A stretch of 49,965 nucleotides of DNA from Acidobacteriota bacterium. Lineage in GTDB: Bacteria > Acidobacteriota > Thermoanaerobaculia > Multivoradales > Multivoraceae. The notes under the pieces are model-generated. The model saw only the letters and a program-made list of their open reading frames with translations. It had not been told where the DNA came from and made no database searches. Positions within the stretch are counted from its first letter, which is position 1, and the number at the start of each line of letters is the position of its first letter. The position numbers and the translations under genes are program-made. The DNA lies in NCBI GenBank assembly GCA_026707325.1, contig JAPOXA010000016.1, forward strand, positions 1 through 49,965, given 5' to 3'. Of the stretch, positions 15,608 through 23,394 are shown in pieces.

Positions 15608-16294
15608 GTGAACGCACTACGGCGAATCGTGTGGCAGAACGACACCCCAGCCGGCCGGGTGTTCGACTCTGCCGTCATGGCCATCATCCTCGCTGGACTC
15701 GTCCTCGACAGCGTGGCCACCGTGGACGACATTGCTGCCCGTTTGGGAACGGTCCTCGGTACCGCCAGCACCGCCATCACCGGCATCTTCGTTACCGAGT
15801 ACATCCTGCGAGTCGCTACCGCTCCCAAGCGCTGGAAGTACATCACCAGCTTCTACGGCGTCGTTGACCTCGCCGCCATCCTCCCCACGCTCCTCGGACT
15901 TGACCTCCGCTCAATCCGGGCGGTGCGGCTGTTCAGGCTCCTGCGGGTTCTCAAGGTCACCCGTTCACGAGCCGTCCAACGTCTCGGACATGCACTGCTC
16001 AGCGTCAAGGAGGAAGCCGCCATCTTCGTCCTCACCACCGGTCTGCTGCTGTACTTCGCTGCGACCGGCATCTACTTCTTCGAGCACGAAGCGCAACCGG
16101 ACGTGTTCGGCTCCATCCCCGGTAGCCTCTGGTGGGCCGTCGCCACACTCACGACCGTGGGCTACGGGGACACCTACCCCATCACCGCCGGCGGCCGGAT
16201 CTTCACCACTCTGGTGCTTCTCTGCGGCATGGCCATCGTCGCCGCTCCAGCAGGACTCGTGGCCGCAGCTCTAACCAAGACAAAGGAAACGTGA
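15608..16294 (+). CDS. Voltage-gated-type potassium channel (six-helix)
   Basis: A 228-residue ion channel. Helices S1-S3 span about 20-95. S4 carries regularly spaced arginines (R101, R104, R107, R110, R113 in RSIRAVRLFRLLRVLK), a voltage-sensor pattern. The pore segment SLWWAVATLTTVGYGDTYP has the K+ selectivity filter TVGYGD at 183-188, followed by the inner helix. It would form a tetramer in the cytoplasmic membrane. Length is typical of compact prokaryotic Kv channels with no C-terminal regulatory domain. The stop overlaps a GTG start of the next gene (16291), so the two are probably translated together. A decayed relative lies at 43733-44300 on the opposite strand. Confidence 0.9.
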   Translation: MNALRRIVWQNDTPAGRVFDSAVMAIILAGLVLDSVATVDDIAARLGTVLGTASTAITGIFVTEYILRVATAPKRWKYITSFYGVVDLAAILPTLLGLDLRSIRAVRLFRLLRVLKVTRSRAVQRLGHALLSVKEEAAIFVLTTGLLLYFAATGIYFFEHEAQPDVFGSIPGSLWWAVATLTTVGYGDTYPITAGGRIFTTLVLLCGMAIVAAPAGLVAAALTKTKET

Positions 16295-16767
16295 CCGAAC
16301 TGTTTGACGACCCCACGCCAGAACCGAAGCGCCGCTCCGGGTGCGCCACCGCCTTCGGTGTGACCTTCGGGCTGCTGCTCGTCCTCGCGCTGATGTGCGT
16401 CGCCGTCACGCCCGACCGGAGAAGCGACCCGGACCGCCAGCAACGCCCGGCGACAACCAGCCGCTCCTCCGTCGACCTCTCGAAGACCGGTGTGCTGGGC
16501 GTCTGGCACGACTCCCTCTGGAACGAGTCGAAAACCATCGCCAGAGAGAACAGCACCCTCTATCTCCACGACGGCTATGGCAAAGAACCACTCGAACGCT
16601 GGTCAGAATGCCGAACATGCGGACCAGGACCAGCATTCGCCATGACCAACCGCACCGGGCAACCCGACAACATCTTTGTCATCACCCCCAGCGGCTCACT
16701 ACGCCAGTACACCGACTGCGAGTTCGGACCCTGCACGAAGTACCGGGAAATGCGGCGGACCCGCTAG
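16291..16767 (+). CDS. Single-span membrane protein overlapping the K+ channel gene
   Basis: GTG at 16291-16293 overlaps the channel stop (GTGA), giving 158 residues. A hydrophobic helix (VTFGLLLVLALMCVAV, about residues 24-39) follows a short cytoplasmic N-terminus; the remainder is polar and presumably periplasmic, with four cysteines in CRTCGPG and CEFGPC that could form disulfides or bind metal. I recognise no family. The coupling suggests an accessory subunit or regulator of the channel, but this is inference from position only. Confidence 0.6.
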   Translation: MTELFDDPTPEPKRRSGCATAFGVTFGLLLVLALMCVAVTPDRRSDPDRQQRPATTSRSSVDLSKTGVLGVWHDSLWNESKTIARENSTLYLHDGYGKEPLERWSECRTCGPGPAFAMTNRTGQPDNIFVITPSGSLRQYTDCEFGPCTKYREMRRTR

Positions 16768-16778
16768 GATAGAAGCTC

Positions 16779-17627
16779 ATGACCAGACGTCGTGGAACGA
16801 CCTTTGCGTGCCTGCCAGTGCTCACGATGGTGGCCTCTGGAGCCTTCGGCCAGTGGTACACGGACAACGAACTTCAACGGATGAAGACGAGGCCCCTCGC
16901 CAGGGCTATGCTTCAAGTGGAGTCGGAAGCCGCTAGATGCAGTGGCGTATCCCTTGGGAGAGGCTACACCGACGCCGTGAACGTGGCATCTGACCTCGGC
17001 GCTGCCGTCACCGGAGACTACAGCTACCGGGGCTACGGCAACCTCGTGACCGGTATTCTCGATGCCGTTAGTGCAAAGAAGACCGTATCCTGTCTCGACG
17101 GTGCAGCAAGGAACATCGCCCAAGTCATGTCCGGGGTCATCTCCGACGGCACCGTCGGACCGCGCACCAGAAGGGCCGCTGAACAAGTTGCCGACTGCTC
17201 CAGGCACTACGCGAAAGTAACTGTCGCCCCCGGCACGTTGTGGCGGTACACGACGAGCAGAACCAACAAGAGACTGCCGGGACCTATCCCGCCTTACCAG
17301 GGAGACGAAGGAAGGCTTGTCAGCCTCAAAGGCCTAGATGCCTGTATGGACAGGGCCTACGAGAACAACAAGGCTGCCTTTATCGGAACGACTGACGACG
17401 ATCCCGTCCGGGATGAAAGGACGGTGATGGACGTGTCGGTTTCGGTGGGAGTATTCGGTATAGCGTTCCCTGACCGGGAGGTGGACTGCATCGTTGATTC
17501 CGATGTTGATGCGATGGCCTGCCGCGCCAGGAAGGCGATACAGGACTCCTACTGCGGTGGCCCTGGCAACGTGCTGCTTGTCTCGTCTGATGTGGACGAA
17601 AAGGCCGTGCCAATCGTGTGCGAGTGA
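16779..17627 (+). CDS. Secreted protein of unknown function
   Basis: A 282-residue protein beginning with a signal peptide (TRRRGTTFACLPVLTMVASG, likely cleaved after AFG near residue 24). The mature part has nine cysteines scattered through segments such as AARCSGVSLGRGY, TVSCLDGAA and DCIVDSDVDAMACRA, consistent with a disulfide-stabilised periplasmic or exported protein. No family or catalytic motif recognised. It starts 11 bp after the preceding membrane-protein gene, so it probably belongs to the channel transcript. Confidence 0.6.
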   Translation: MTRRRGTTFACLPVLTMVASGAFGQWYTDNELQRMKTRPLARAMLQVESEAARCSGVSLGRGYTDAVNVASDLGAAVTGDYSYRGYGNLVTGILDAVSAKKTVSCLDGAARNIAQVMSGVISDGTVGPRTRRAAEQVADCSRHYAKVTVAPGTLWRYTTSRTNKRLPGPIPPYQGDEGRLVSLKGLDACMDRAYENNKAAFIGTTDDDPVRDERTVMDVSVSVGVFGIAFPDREVDCIVDSDVDAMACRARKAIQDSYCGGPGNVLLVSSDVDEKAVPIVCE

Positions 17628-17954
17628 CGGAACAACGGTCCCTGACGCGCACGCCGTCGACACAGATTCTAGACTGAGACACTAGCCCAAGAAGGAGGTT
17701 CACGTAATGTTCACGCTGTATGGCGCGGGGCGGGGCAGCGCTCCCTCCCATAGGACGTCATTTCTCGCACACCGCCGTTGCGCTCCCCCGCCACCAACGG
17801 AGGCGCTGAACGAGAATCTGTGGCCGTCGGCTTCAACAACTCCCGGCTCCTGGACCTGGCCCTTGATCGTGAGGAACGTGTCGTCGGGTGCGGGATCAGG
17901 CAGCCGGGTACCCAGCTATCCGTCCGTTCATCCGCATGGCGGATAGGTGACACC

Positions 17955-18053
17955 GTGTTCGGACCATCGTGGGCGCTGTCGTGGTGGCTTTTCATTGTCC
18001 CGATCCTGCTGGACCTAGTGCTTGGCTTCCCGCGGGAGCTGATCGGAGGTTGA
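17955..18053 (+). CDS. Possible 32-residue single-span membrane peptide
   Basis: GTG at 17955 after AGGTGA opens a 32-codon frame dominated by one hydrophobic helix (WALSWWLFIVPILLDLVLGF). It ends 12 bp before the next membrane-protein gene. A perfect AGGAGG site followed by ATG lies upstream at 17707, but the frame that starts there has an unlikely composition and ends at 17946, so a longer gene may have been broken by a frameshift between 17707 and 17955. Confidence 0.3.
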   Translation: MFGPSWALSWWLFIVPILLDLVLGFPRELIGG

Positions 18054-18065
18054 AGAAGAGGGCGA

Positions 18066-18596
18066 ATGTTAGAGATAAACAAAACTCAGGATCAATTCCT
18101 GCTTGACTACACAAAAGAAGACAAACGCATAGCCGAAGAAGCATCTGCCCTTGTCAGGGAGTTCCATAGAACCCTTAGCGTTGTGTCAGGTGTCATGGCA
18201 GCAGGTATTGTCCTCGGAAGCGGAAGTCTTGGCGAGCTTCCTCTCCCACTGCGCCTGGCTTTGGTTTGCTTCGTATTGTCGCTCGCGTTTGGCCTCGTGT
18301 TTCTACACTGCCTGTTCTTATCTCATCGTCAGCACCAGATAAGATTGAAGACTCAGACAGAGAAAGTGATGAATCGCCTAAAGAACGCTGAGGAAACGGG
18401 TCCTCAGGGGATGCGGGTTGTGTCGGAACCCCTAGATCAATCCATAGGCCACTCCCCAGTGCCTACTTCTCGATCAACAAACTTAATGCGCGTAGCCCAG
18501 ATTGTAGCCGTTGCCGCAGGTTTCGGACTCGTATTCTGGGGATTCGGAACGGGGTTTTTCCCTGATACGGGACTTCCGTTGGAACTTCCAAACTGA
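18066..18596 (+). CDS. Multi-span membrane protein, unknown function
   Basis: A 176-residue protein. The N-terminus is hydrophilic and helical (KTQDQFLLDYTKEDKRIAEE), followed by two close membrane helices (TLSVVSGVMAAGIVLGSG; LALVCFVLSLAFGLVFLHCL), a cytoplasmic loop and a third helix near the end (VAQIVAVAAGFGLVFWGFG). The codons are noticeably richer in A and T than those of the flanking genes, a sign of separate transfer. It is the last intact gene before the second integrase remnant. No family recognised. Confidence 0.6.
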   Translation: MLEINKTQDQFLLDYTKEDKRIAEEASALVREFHRTLSVVSGVMAAGIVLGSGSLGELPLPLRLALVCFVLSLAFGLVFLHCLFLSHRQHQIRLKTQTEKVMNRLKNAEETGPQGMRVVSEPLDQSIGHSPVPTSRSTNLMRVAQIVAVAAGFGLVFWGFGTGFFPDTGLPLELPN

Positions 18597-18604
18597 GACA
18601 CTAC

Positions 18605-18802
18605 CGGTTCTTCGACGAGATTGCCTCGACTTTCGTTGCTGGCAAGCGCAGTGACCAGAAGGACCTAGCCGGAGATTTGTTCCTGACGCGAAACCGCTCT
18701 ACTACGTTGGTGGTAGCGCGGCTGCCCAAGCAGCCGAGCGACGATTTGTGGGCCTACACCGACGGCCGGCCAGACGACGGTGACCAGATCTTGGACGTCT
18801 AG
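18605..18802 (+). pseudogene. Open fragment without a start codon
   Basis: The frame from 18605 to the TAG at 18800-18802 yields about 65 residues of ordinary protein-like composition (for example FFDEIASTFVAGKRSDQ, then LWAYTDGRPDDGDQILDV) but has no initiator and no ribosome site. It is likely the tail of a gene truncated by rearrangement at the integrase remnant. Family unknown. Confidence 0.35.
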
Positions 18803-18826
18803 TCGGCCGTCGGGACGCCGAAGGCG

Positions 18827-19203
18827 AAGAGCACGCAGACGAACCGGGAGGATCGAATCCCGCTCAGCGTGACGGCTCTCGACAGTCCTCGACCAGGCGC
18901 GGCCACTAGGCGGTGGAAAGGGCTACGTCTTCCAGCCGGCGACGACCTCGAAGGCCCTCGTTCACACGATCGTCAATCGGTTCTTGAAGCGACTGGACAT
19001 CGACTCCGTTGCTCACGGCTTCCGATCCTTGTTCCGGTCGTGGACGGCAGAGGGAGGTGTCTCGCGCGGTCGAGCGGAGACGTGCCTAGGTCACGCGGTC
19101 GGGAGCCAGATTGAACCGGCTCACCAGAGAAGCGACCTGCTTGATCAGAGGGCCCGAACTCATGGACCGCTGGGACCAGTACTGCGGAGCCGTCGTCGAC
19201 TGG
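18827..19203 (+). pseudogene. Tyrosine integrase remnant 2 (P4-type)
   Basis: Frame-shifted pieces of a P4-family integrase: STQTNREDRIPLSVTALD (the beta-strand before the R...H-x-x-R core), then SKALVHTIVNRFLKRLDIDS and VAHGFRSLFRSWTAE (H-x-x-R box), AETCLGHAVG and QRSDLLDQR, and in another frame ELMDRWDQYCGAV. The position of the nucleophilic tyrosine is His (CAC, 19122-19124). At least two frameshifts disrupt it and the N-terminal half is missing. It is a close relative of remnant 1 (13104-13327); together they bracket the K+ channel islet. Confidence 0.75.
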
Positions 19204-20029
19204 AGCACTCGGTCAGTCACGACTCCCCTGCCCAGAATCGGGCGCCAAAGTCCCGGAGCCGGAATCGAGCGCGACCAAGAATCCGGCGAACGGTCCCATC
19301 CCCGCGCTGGCACACTGGATGACCCCTACTCAGGACCCTACGTGACGTCGGGCGACCTACCTGGGCAGGAATCTCGCGCGCCGCACTCGAGCAGCAGGAG
19401 CCGACTCCGCAACAGCCTCGGGAGAACGCCCCCGACCATCGGGTTTCTGCATCTTCTTGATTACCAGCGAGCCAGCGCGGCTTCAAGTGGGGCTAACGGT
19501 CTCCCCTATCGCGAAGTCCCGTACAGGAACCCGACCAGTCAGCGAGATCCCCACCGGCTCTAGTTCCGCCCGGACCTGCTAGCCCACCTTCTCCGCCCGC
19601 CCACAGTGGCGACCCACGCAGTGGAAGTCACGGTCCAAGCACGAAGACCATAGGAGCGCGGCACGAAGCACTGAAAAAAAGTGCCCCTTTCGGCTATTGC
19701 CACCCTATTCAGCCGAGCGCCACAGCGGCGCGAAGCTCCAAAGAGAACCTTAGAGAGCAGAAGAGAATGAGAGTGCTCTGGACATCCTGCCGATCAACTT
19801 CAGGGAAACTCTTTCTTGGAAGTCAGATGCAATCCTCACTTCCACTTGCGAGAGAGTACTCCTGCGGCGACCGCCCTTGCCGTCAATCTGGCTGTGGGTC
19901 CGGCCGTTGATGCCTACGACGGCCGGAGACCGGGGCCGTCGAGGCGCCATCACGACACACTGTGTCGCTTGACCGCGAGACCGGCCTTCGTGGCGAAATC
20001 GCCCTACTGACTACGTGGTTCGTCGTCCA
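19204..20029. other. About 825 bp without a recognisable gene
   Basis: Several short frames are open but none has a start with a ribosome site or a recognisable product. The stretch 19330-19560 can be read as a protein-like tail but without family resemblance. It is probably decayed island sequence between integrase remnant 2 and the plasmid maintenance module. Confidence 0.35.
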
Positions 20030-20230
20030 TCACTTGCGGCGAAGGTCGTCGCTCCTATGCCGTTTCCCGGCGATGAACGCCTCAAGCTCGTCCAGTGGCC
20101 ACCGCTTCGATCGAGGACCGAGACTGAGGGGCTGCGGGAGTAGACCCTCCCGTTGCCAGCGATACAAAGTCGCCTCTGAGATTTGTAGTAGGTCCATTAC
20201 TTCGTCCCGTCGCAGGAGTCGTTTTTCCAT
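20030..20230 (-). CDS. AlpA-like helix-turn-helix regulator or excisionase
   Basis: A 66-residue protein with the AlpA/MerR-like winged-helix signature: LLRRDEVMDLLQISEATLYRW, then GLLPQPLSLGPRSKRWPLDEL and a basic tail. Such proteins activate integrase genes or act as recombination directionality factors in islands and plasmids. Length is right for the family. No Shine-Dalgarno sequence precedes the ATG; instead a TATAAC-like -10 sits 8 bp before it, so the mRNA may be leaderless. A palindrome lies between the -35 and -10, suggesting repression. It is the leftmost clear gene of the replication module. Confidence 0.75.
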   Translation of the reverse strand: MEKRLLRRDEVMDLLQISEATLYRWQREGLLPQPLSLGPRSKRWPLDELEAFIAGKRHRSDDLRRK

Positions 20231-20238
20231 AACTAGAC

Positions 20239-20258
20239 GTTATACACCAAACTTTGGT
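20239..20258 (-). promoter_or_regulatory. Putative promoter with operator of the AlpA-like gene
   Basis: On the minus strand TATAAC (20239-20244) ends 8 bp before the ATG. The palindrome ACCAAAGTTTGGT (20246-20258) is immediately upstream of it, in the spacer after a TTGTGC-like -35. A repressor bound there would block the polymerase. All of this is pattern-based. Confidence 0.4.
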
Positions 20259-20337
20259 CTTTCGCACAATCGGCACGCTAGGAGAGGCACAGCGCAGCCT
20301 CGTTTGCGGATTCATCGATCTTGAGGATGCAGGTCTA

Positions 20338-20400
20338 CGGAACGCGACCCGGCGATTCGGCCTCAACGACCAGATCGCCCTCAGCAAGCTGACCGAGTAG
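20338..20400 (+). pseudogene. Remnant of the small conserved gene found intact at 42157
   Basis: Read in frame this short piece gives RRFGLNDQIALSKLTE and a TAG. It matches the segment RSFGLNDLLVLSKLADQ of the 85-residue protein encoded at 42157-42414, and the DNA agrees well over the same stretch. The 5' part is missing and the stop comes about 16 codons early. It indicates that an element of the same kind once extended here or inserted twice. Confidence 0.5.
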
Positions 20401-20710
20401 GCACCCGCGCCGCGATCACCCCCTCCGCAGCAAGGGATGAGCTCATGGCACGTCCCGACCGACGAGCAACACCCTCACAGCTAGTGTCCTCCGCCCTCGC
20501 CTGGGCTTGAACAGGTAGACTTGGCAGTCTGTGACCGCAGCGCAGGCGCCGATCTCGGGTTGTCTGCCCAGTACATGAGCCCCCTAAGAGGCGGCGGGTA
20601 GCTCCCGAAGCCGGCTAATAGGCGGGACCTTCCATGTCTGCACGTGGCGGTGACAGACGGCCCGGCGCCAATTCGGGCGCTAGGCCTCTCCTCCAAGGAG
20701 GACGGCCGCC
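20401..20710. other. Gap of about 310 bp, no gene seen
   Basis: There are no frames with a ribosome site and plausible product. The right end contains AAGGAGG followed by the ATG of the doubtful frame at 20711. Confidence 0.3.
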
Positions 20711-20971
20711 ATGCTGGATCGAATCGTCTATCCCGTTCTGGTTTCTCGCTCCACGACGCGTCGGACCCTAGTCTCCTGTACTCGGATCGAAGGCGACAAG
20801 CGCGAGATTGGCGATCGGCACAGGAAAGCCCTGCGTTGGTGGCTCACCAGCCAAGCCTGGTGGGCTCAACGCCGCTGCCCGTCCCCGTTCCAGCCAGATC
20901 GCCCCGCACGAAACGGCACCCTGCCCCACGCCCTTGAGAACCGGCTCGACGCGGGGTTCCGGCTTGAGTAG
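20711..20971 (+). CDS. Doubtful 86-residue frame
   Basis: An AAGGAGG ribosome site lies 11 bp before this ATG. The product is basic and tryptophan-rich (RHRKALRWWLTSQAWWAQ) with no recognised domain. The ribosome site argues for translation; the composition of the last third, rich in Arg and Pro, argues against a stable protein. It converges on the primase gene. Confidence 0.25.
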   Translation: MLDRIVYPVLVSRSTTRRTLVSCTRIEGDKREIGDRHRKALRWWLTSQAWWAQRRCPSPFQPDRPARNGTLPHALENRLDAGFRLE

Positions 20972-21012
20972 CAGCGAGAAAGTCGATAATCGTCAAAGGT
21001 TGGCTCCTTTCG

Positions 21013-21903
21013 TCAGCGCGCAGGTTGACTGTCAAGCTGAAGACTCTCAGCGGCTTTCCGCACGGTCCGAGACGCATAGTCGGCCGGGTTGAACTTGTCC
21101 TGACGGCGTTGCTCGAGGATGGCGACTAGGGCACCGCGATCAGCGCCTTTCCGCAGACGGTCGCGCACAAACGCCCAATCGCGCTCGCTCTGGCTGATGC
21201 CGCTAGGGACCGCCATACGTCGGCCTGCGGGCTGCGGATTGGACCTGACCCGGACGTCGCTGGCTGGCAGGTGACCGAAGCTCGCCGGATCGACCGAGTC
21301 GCCGCCGTAGTCCGTCCAAGTCGCAAGGGCGTTCTTACGGCCCGGCTTCTTGTTGCGGAAACCGGGAAAGCGCATGACGCGCGCCACGTCGGCCACGGAA
21401 TGATCGCCTGCGTAGCGATCAGCTAAGCGCCCCATAGCGTCCTCGGCTTGCCGCTGTGTCCAGGCCTTTCGCGTCGTGTGCCAGAGCACTTGGTAGTTGC
21501 GGAGAGAGCTGCGAACTACGACTGCTGGCGGCGGAAGGCGCCTCGACTCAACGTCTGCGAGGAGGCGCTGAAGGGAGTTCGCCCCGTCGGCATCGAGGTC
21601 AAGCTGGAGGCGCCGAACCTCGGCGATGTCTTGTTTCTCGCGCCTCCCCCGAACCGGATCCACTGGGTTCACTCCGAGGAAGAGGTCGTACCCCTGGGCG
21701 TTCAGGTGGCGCAGCCAGGCTTGATAGCGCTCGCCCGCGACACGACCAGCGACTACGATCCGCTGAAGAACCGCCGGCCGCTTCGGGACTCCGCGAGAGA
21801 CGGCGAGAACGGCGACGTAGTCAACCGGTTCAAAGAGCACGTGGACGTACGCAGCGGATGAACCCTGAGTTCTCATGGTGAAGTTGGATAACATGATTAT
21901 CAC
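21013..21903 (-). CDS. RepB-family DNA primase
   Basis: A 296-residue plasmid-type primase (RepB_primase domain). Diagnostic segments are RRLQLDLDADGAN with the metal-binding D-x-D pair, VVVRSSLRNYQVLWH, and ADVARVMRFPGFRNKKPGR; the last 80 residues are a helical tail. Such primases synthesise lagging-strand primers for RSF1010-like and many mobilisable or integrative plasmids. GTG at 21901-21903 is preceded by GAGG at good spacing; ATGs at 21894 and 21876 are alternatives. It diverges from repA with a 35-bp gap that holds a small palindrome, so the two replication genes probably share regulation. Confidence 0.8.
   Translation of the reverse strand: MIIMLSNFTMRTQGSSAAYVHVLFEPVDYVAVLAVSRGVPKRPAVLQRIVVAGRVAGERYQAWLRHLNAQGYDLFLGVNPVDPVRGRREKQDIAEVRRLQLDLDADGANSLQRLLADVESRRLPPPAVVVRSSLRNYQVLWHTTRKAWTQRQAEDAMGRLADRYAGDHSVADVARVMRFPGFRNKKPGRKNALATWTDYGGDSVDPASFGHLPASDVRVRSNPQPAGRRMAVPSGISQSERDWAFVRDRLRKGADRGALVAILEQRRQDKFNPADYASRTVRKAAESLQLDSQPAR
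21887..21901. promoter_or_regulatory. Palindrome between primase and repA starts
   Basis: GATAA and TTATC arms separated by CATGA form a 15-bp inverted repeat that overlaps the primase start region and lies about 40 bp before repA. It is well placed to be an operator for both replication genes or a leader hairpin. No direct evidence. Confidence 0.3.
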
Positions 21904-21938
21904 ACATCACCTCGCCTCGCAAGAGAGAAAGGGGCGAA

Positions 21939-22952
21939 GTGTCCGCCTGGGCCAGCCGCGCAACGGTCATGGTTCGGCCGAGCGCCCAGGTGGAAGGCCT
22001 ACACATGAGACCCCTATCAGTCGTGTTGACGAACGAGCGCCGGCTCTCAAGGGGGCTTCGGCGGCTACCCGCGACTAGACAAAGTGGCCTAGAGCGGTAC
22101 GACCACGTCGAAGTGGCCTTCATGGCGCGACTGTTGACGCTCTGCGCCCTTCCGCGTCGAAACCGAGGAAACGAGCGGCAGTTCATACGAAGGAACGGGC
22201 CGTACACAATGATCGTGACGGCGACGGGCCAACCAGGCCTACCGTTCGGCACGCTCCCACGCCTGCTACTGGCGTGGATCTGCACCGAAGTTGTGAGGAC
22301 CCAGTCCGCGAGACTGCGGCTGGGCGCGACGCTCGCGGAGTTCATGCGGGAGCTGGGGATCACTAGCAGGAGCGGGGGCGTTCGCGGGGATCGGACGCGG
22401 CTCCGGGATCAGATCGAACGGCTCTTCAACGCGTCGATCCGGCTGAGCTATGAGCGGGAGGGATTCACGCGAAGCGTGGCGTCGATGATCGCGGACCGGT
22501 CGGAGCTCTGGTGGCAAGTGGAATCACCCGAGACACCGAGCATGTGGGGGAGCACGGTTCGTCTCGGGAGCGGCTTCTTCGCGGAGATTCTCCGTCGGCC
22601 GGTTCCGGTGGACATGGCGACGCTCAGAGCGCTGCGGCGGTGCCCCCTGGGACTCGACCTCTACCTGTGGCTCACCTACGCGACGTTCAGTCTGGACCGG
22701 CCACGACGGATCACTTGGCCGGTGCTCTATCGACAGTTCGCGGACCAACCGAGCGAGCAGTACGACAAGAACGAGGTGCAGATGTTCCGTCGACGAGCGT
22801 TGCGGGAGCTACGGAAGATCAAAGCCGTCTGGCCAAGGCTGAACTACCGCGTGGAAGCTGGCCGACGAGGACACAAGAACCGGGCAGGAGCGCTGGTGAT
22901 CGGACCGACCACGCCGAAGATCCCGGCGCGACGGAGTCGTGTAGCGCGGTAG
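21939..22952 (+). CDS. repA: Plasmid replication initiator RepA
   Basis: A 337-residue protein of the plasmid RepA (RepA_C) family. Diagnostic segments: ERQFIRRNGPYTMIVTA, FGTLPRLLLAWICTE, RLRLGATLAEFMRELGI, and GLDLYLWLTYATFSL, a winged-helix initiator pattern. The GTG at 21939 has AAGGGG before it; ATGs at 22005 or 22122 are alternatives and the family core begins near the latter. RepA binds iterons to open the origin; three iterons lie 110-200 bp downstream of the stop. Together with the divergent primase this shows the element derives from, or can exist as, an autonomously replicating plasmid. Confidence 0.85.
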   Translation: MSAWASRATVMVRPSAQVEGLHMRPLSVVLTNERRLSRGLRRLPATRQSGLERYDHVEVAFMARLLTLCALPRRNRGNERQFIRRNGPYTMIVTATGQPGLPFGTLPRLLLAWICTEVVRTQSARLRLGATLAEFMRELGITSRSGGVRGDRTRLRDQIERLFNASIRLSYEREGFTRSVASMIADRSELWWQVESPETPSMWGSTVRLGSGFFAEILRRPVPVDMATLRALRRCPLGLDLYLWLTYATFSLDRPRRITWPVLYRQFADQPSEQYDKNEVQMFRRRALRELRKIKAVWPRLNYRVEAGRRGHKNRAGALVIGPTTPKIPARRSRVAR

Positions 22953-23065
22953 CGCGGGCTCTCTCTCCCCTCTGTGGTTCTTGCAGATAGCCAGTCGCGT
23001 GGTCGTCTTCCGCAGGTGCATCGTGCTGCTACTTGCTAGGTAGGTCTAGTTGGATCTACTTGGTA

Positions 23066-23150
23066 GGTGTACGTTTTCAGCGAAGGATCACCGCTTTGGG
23101 TGTACGTTTTCAGCGACCAAGGCACGATCTCTGGTGTACGTTTTCAGCGA
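23066..23150 (+). repeat. Three 18-bp iterons: probable replication origin (oriV)
   Basis: Three perfect direct copies of GGTGTACGTTTTCAGCGA lie at 23066-23083, 23099-23116 and 23133-23150, spaced 33 and 34 bp start to start, about three DNA turns, so all face the same side of the helix. They are 114 bp downstream of repA. This is the usual design of iteron plasmids whose initiator binds the repeats. No further exact copies were seen near the repA promoter. Confidence 0.85.
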
Positions 23151-23277
23151 CGGGAGTCGTGGAAGCCCGAGGCTTGGGATCTCTGAGAGCAATCGTGGGG
23201 CGTACGCCGGCGCCGAGGCGGATGGAGCGCCTGGAGAGCGAGCCGAATCGGCCACGAAGTGGCGGGGCGAATGGCTG

Positions 23278-23394
23278 ATGTTGGGGTGGCTGCCGTCCGC
23301 GGATCGCGCCGGGATTGTCGTAGTGGCGATCGCGGTGGGCGTGCTCTACGTCTTGGTTGGGGCGCTGCTGGTGGCGGGGTCTTGCGCAAGATGA
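23278..23394 (+). CDS. Possible 38-residue membrane peptide
   Basis: ATG at 23278 opens a short frame with one hydrophobic helix (AGIVVVAIAVGVLYVLVGAL) and ends with a TGA overlapping the next ATG (ATGA, 23391-23394). Overlap with another small membrane frame supports real translation. No family recognised. The pair lies just after the iterons. Confidence 0.4.
   Translation: MLGWLPSADRAGIVVVAIAVGVLYVLVGALLVAGSCAR

Noticed and set aside
17673..18603. Identical 12-bp ACTGAGACACTA at 17673 and 18592 as possible att or target-site repeat
   Set aside because: A 12-bp match within 1 kb is expected a few times by chance in a window this size, and the second copy overlaps a stop codon of a gene.
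18845..18865. GGATCGAATCC resembling a tRNA T-arm
   Set aside because: It is part of the integrase remnant coding for the NREDRIPLS segment; no other tRNA arms are present.
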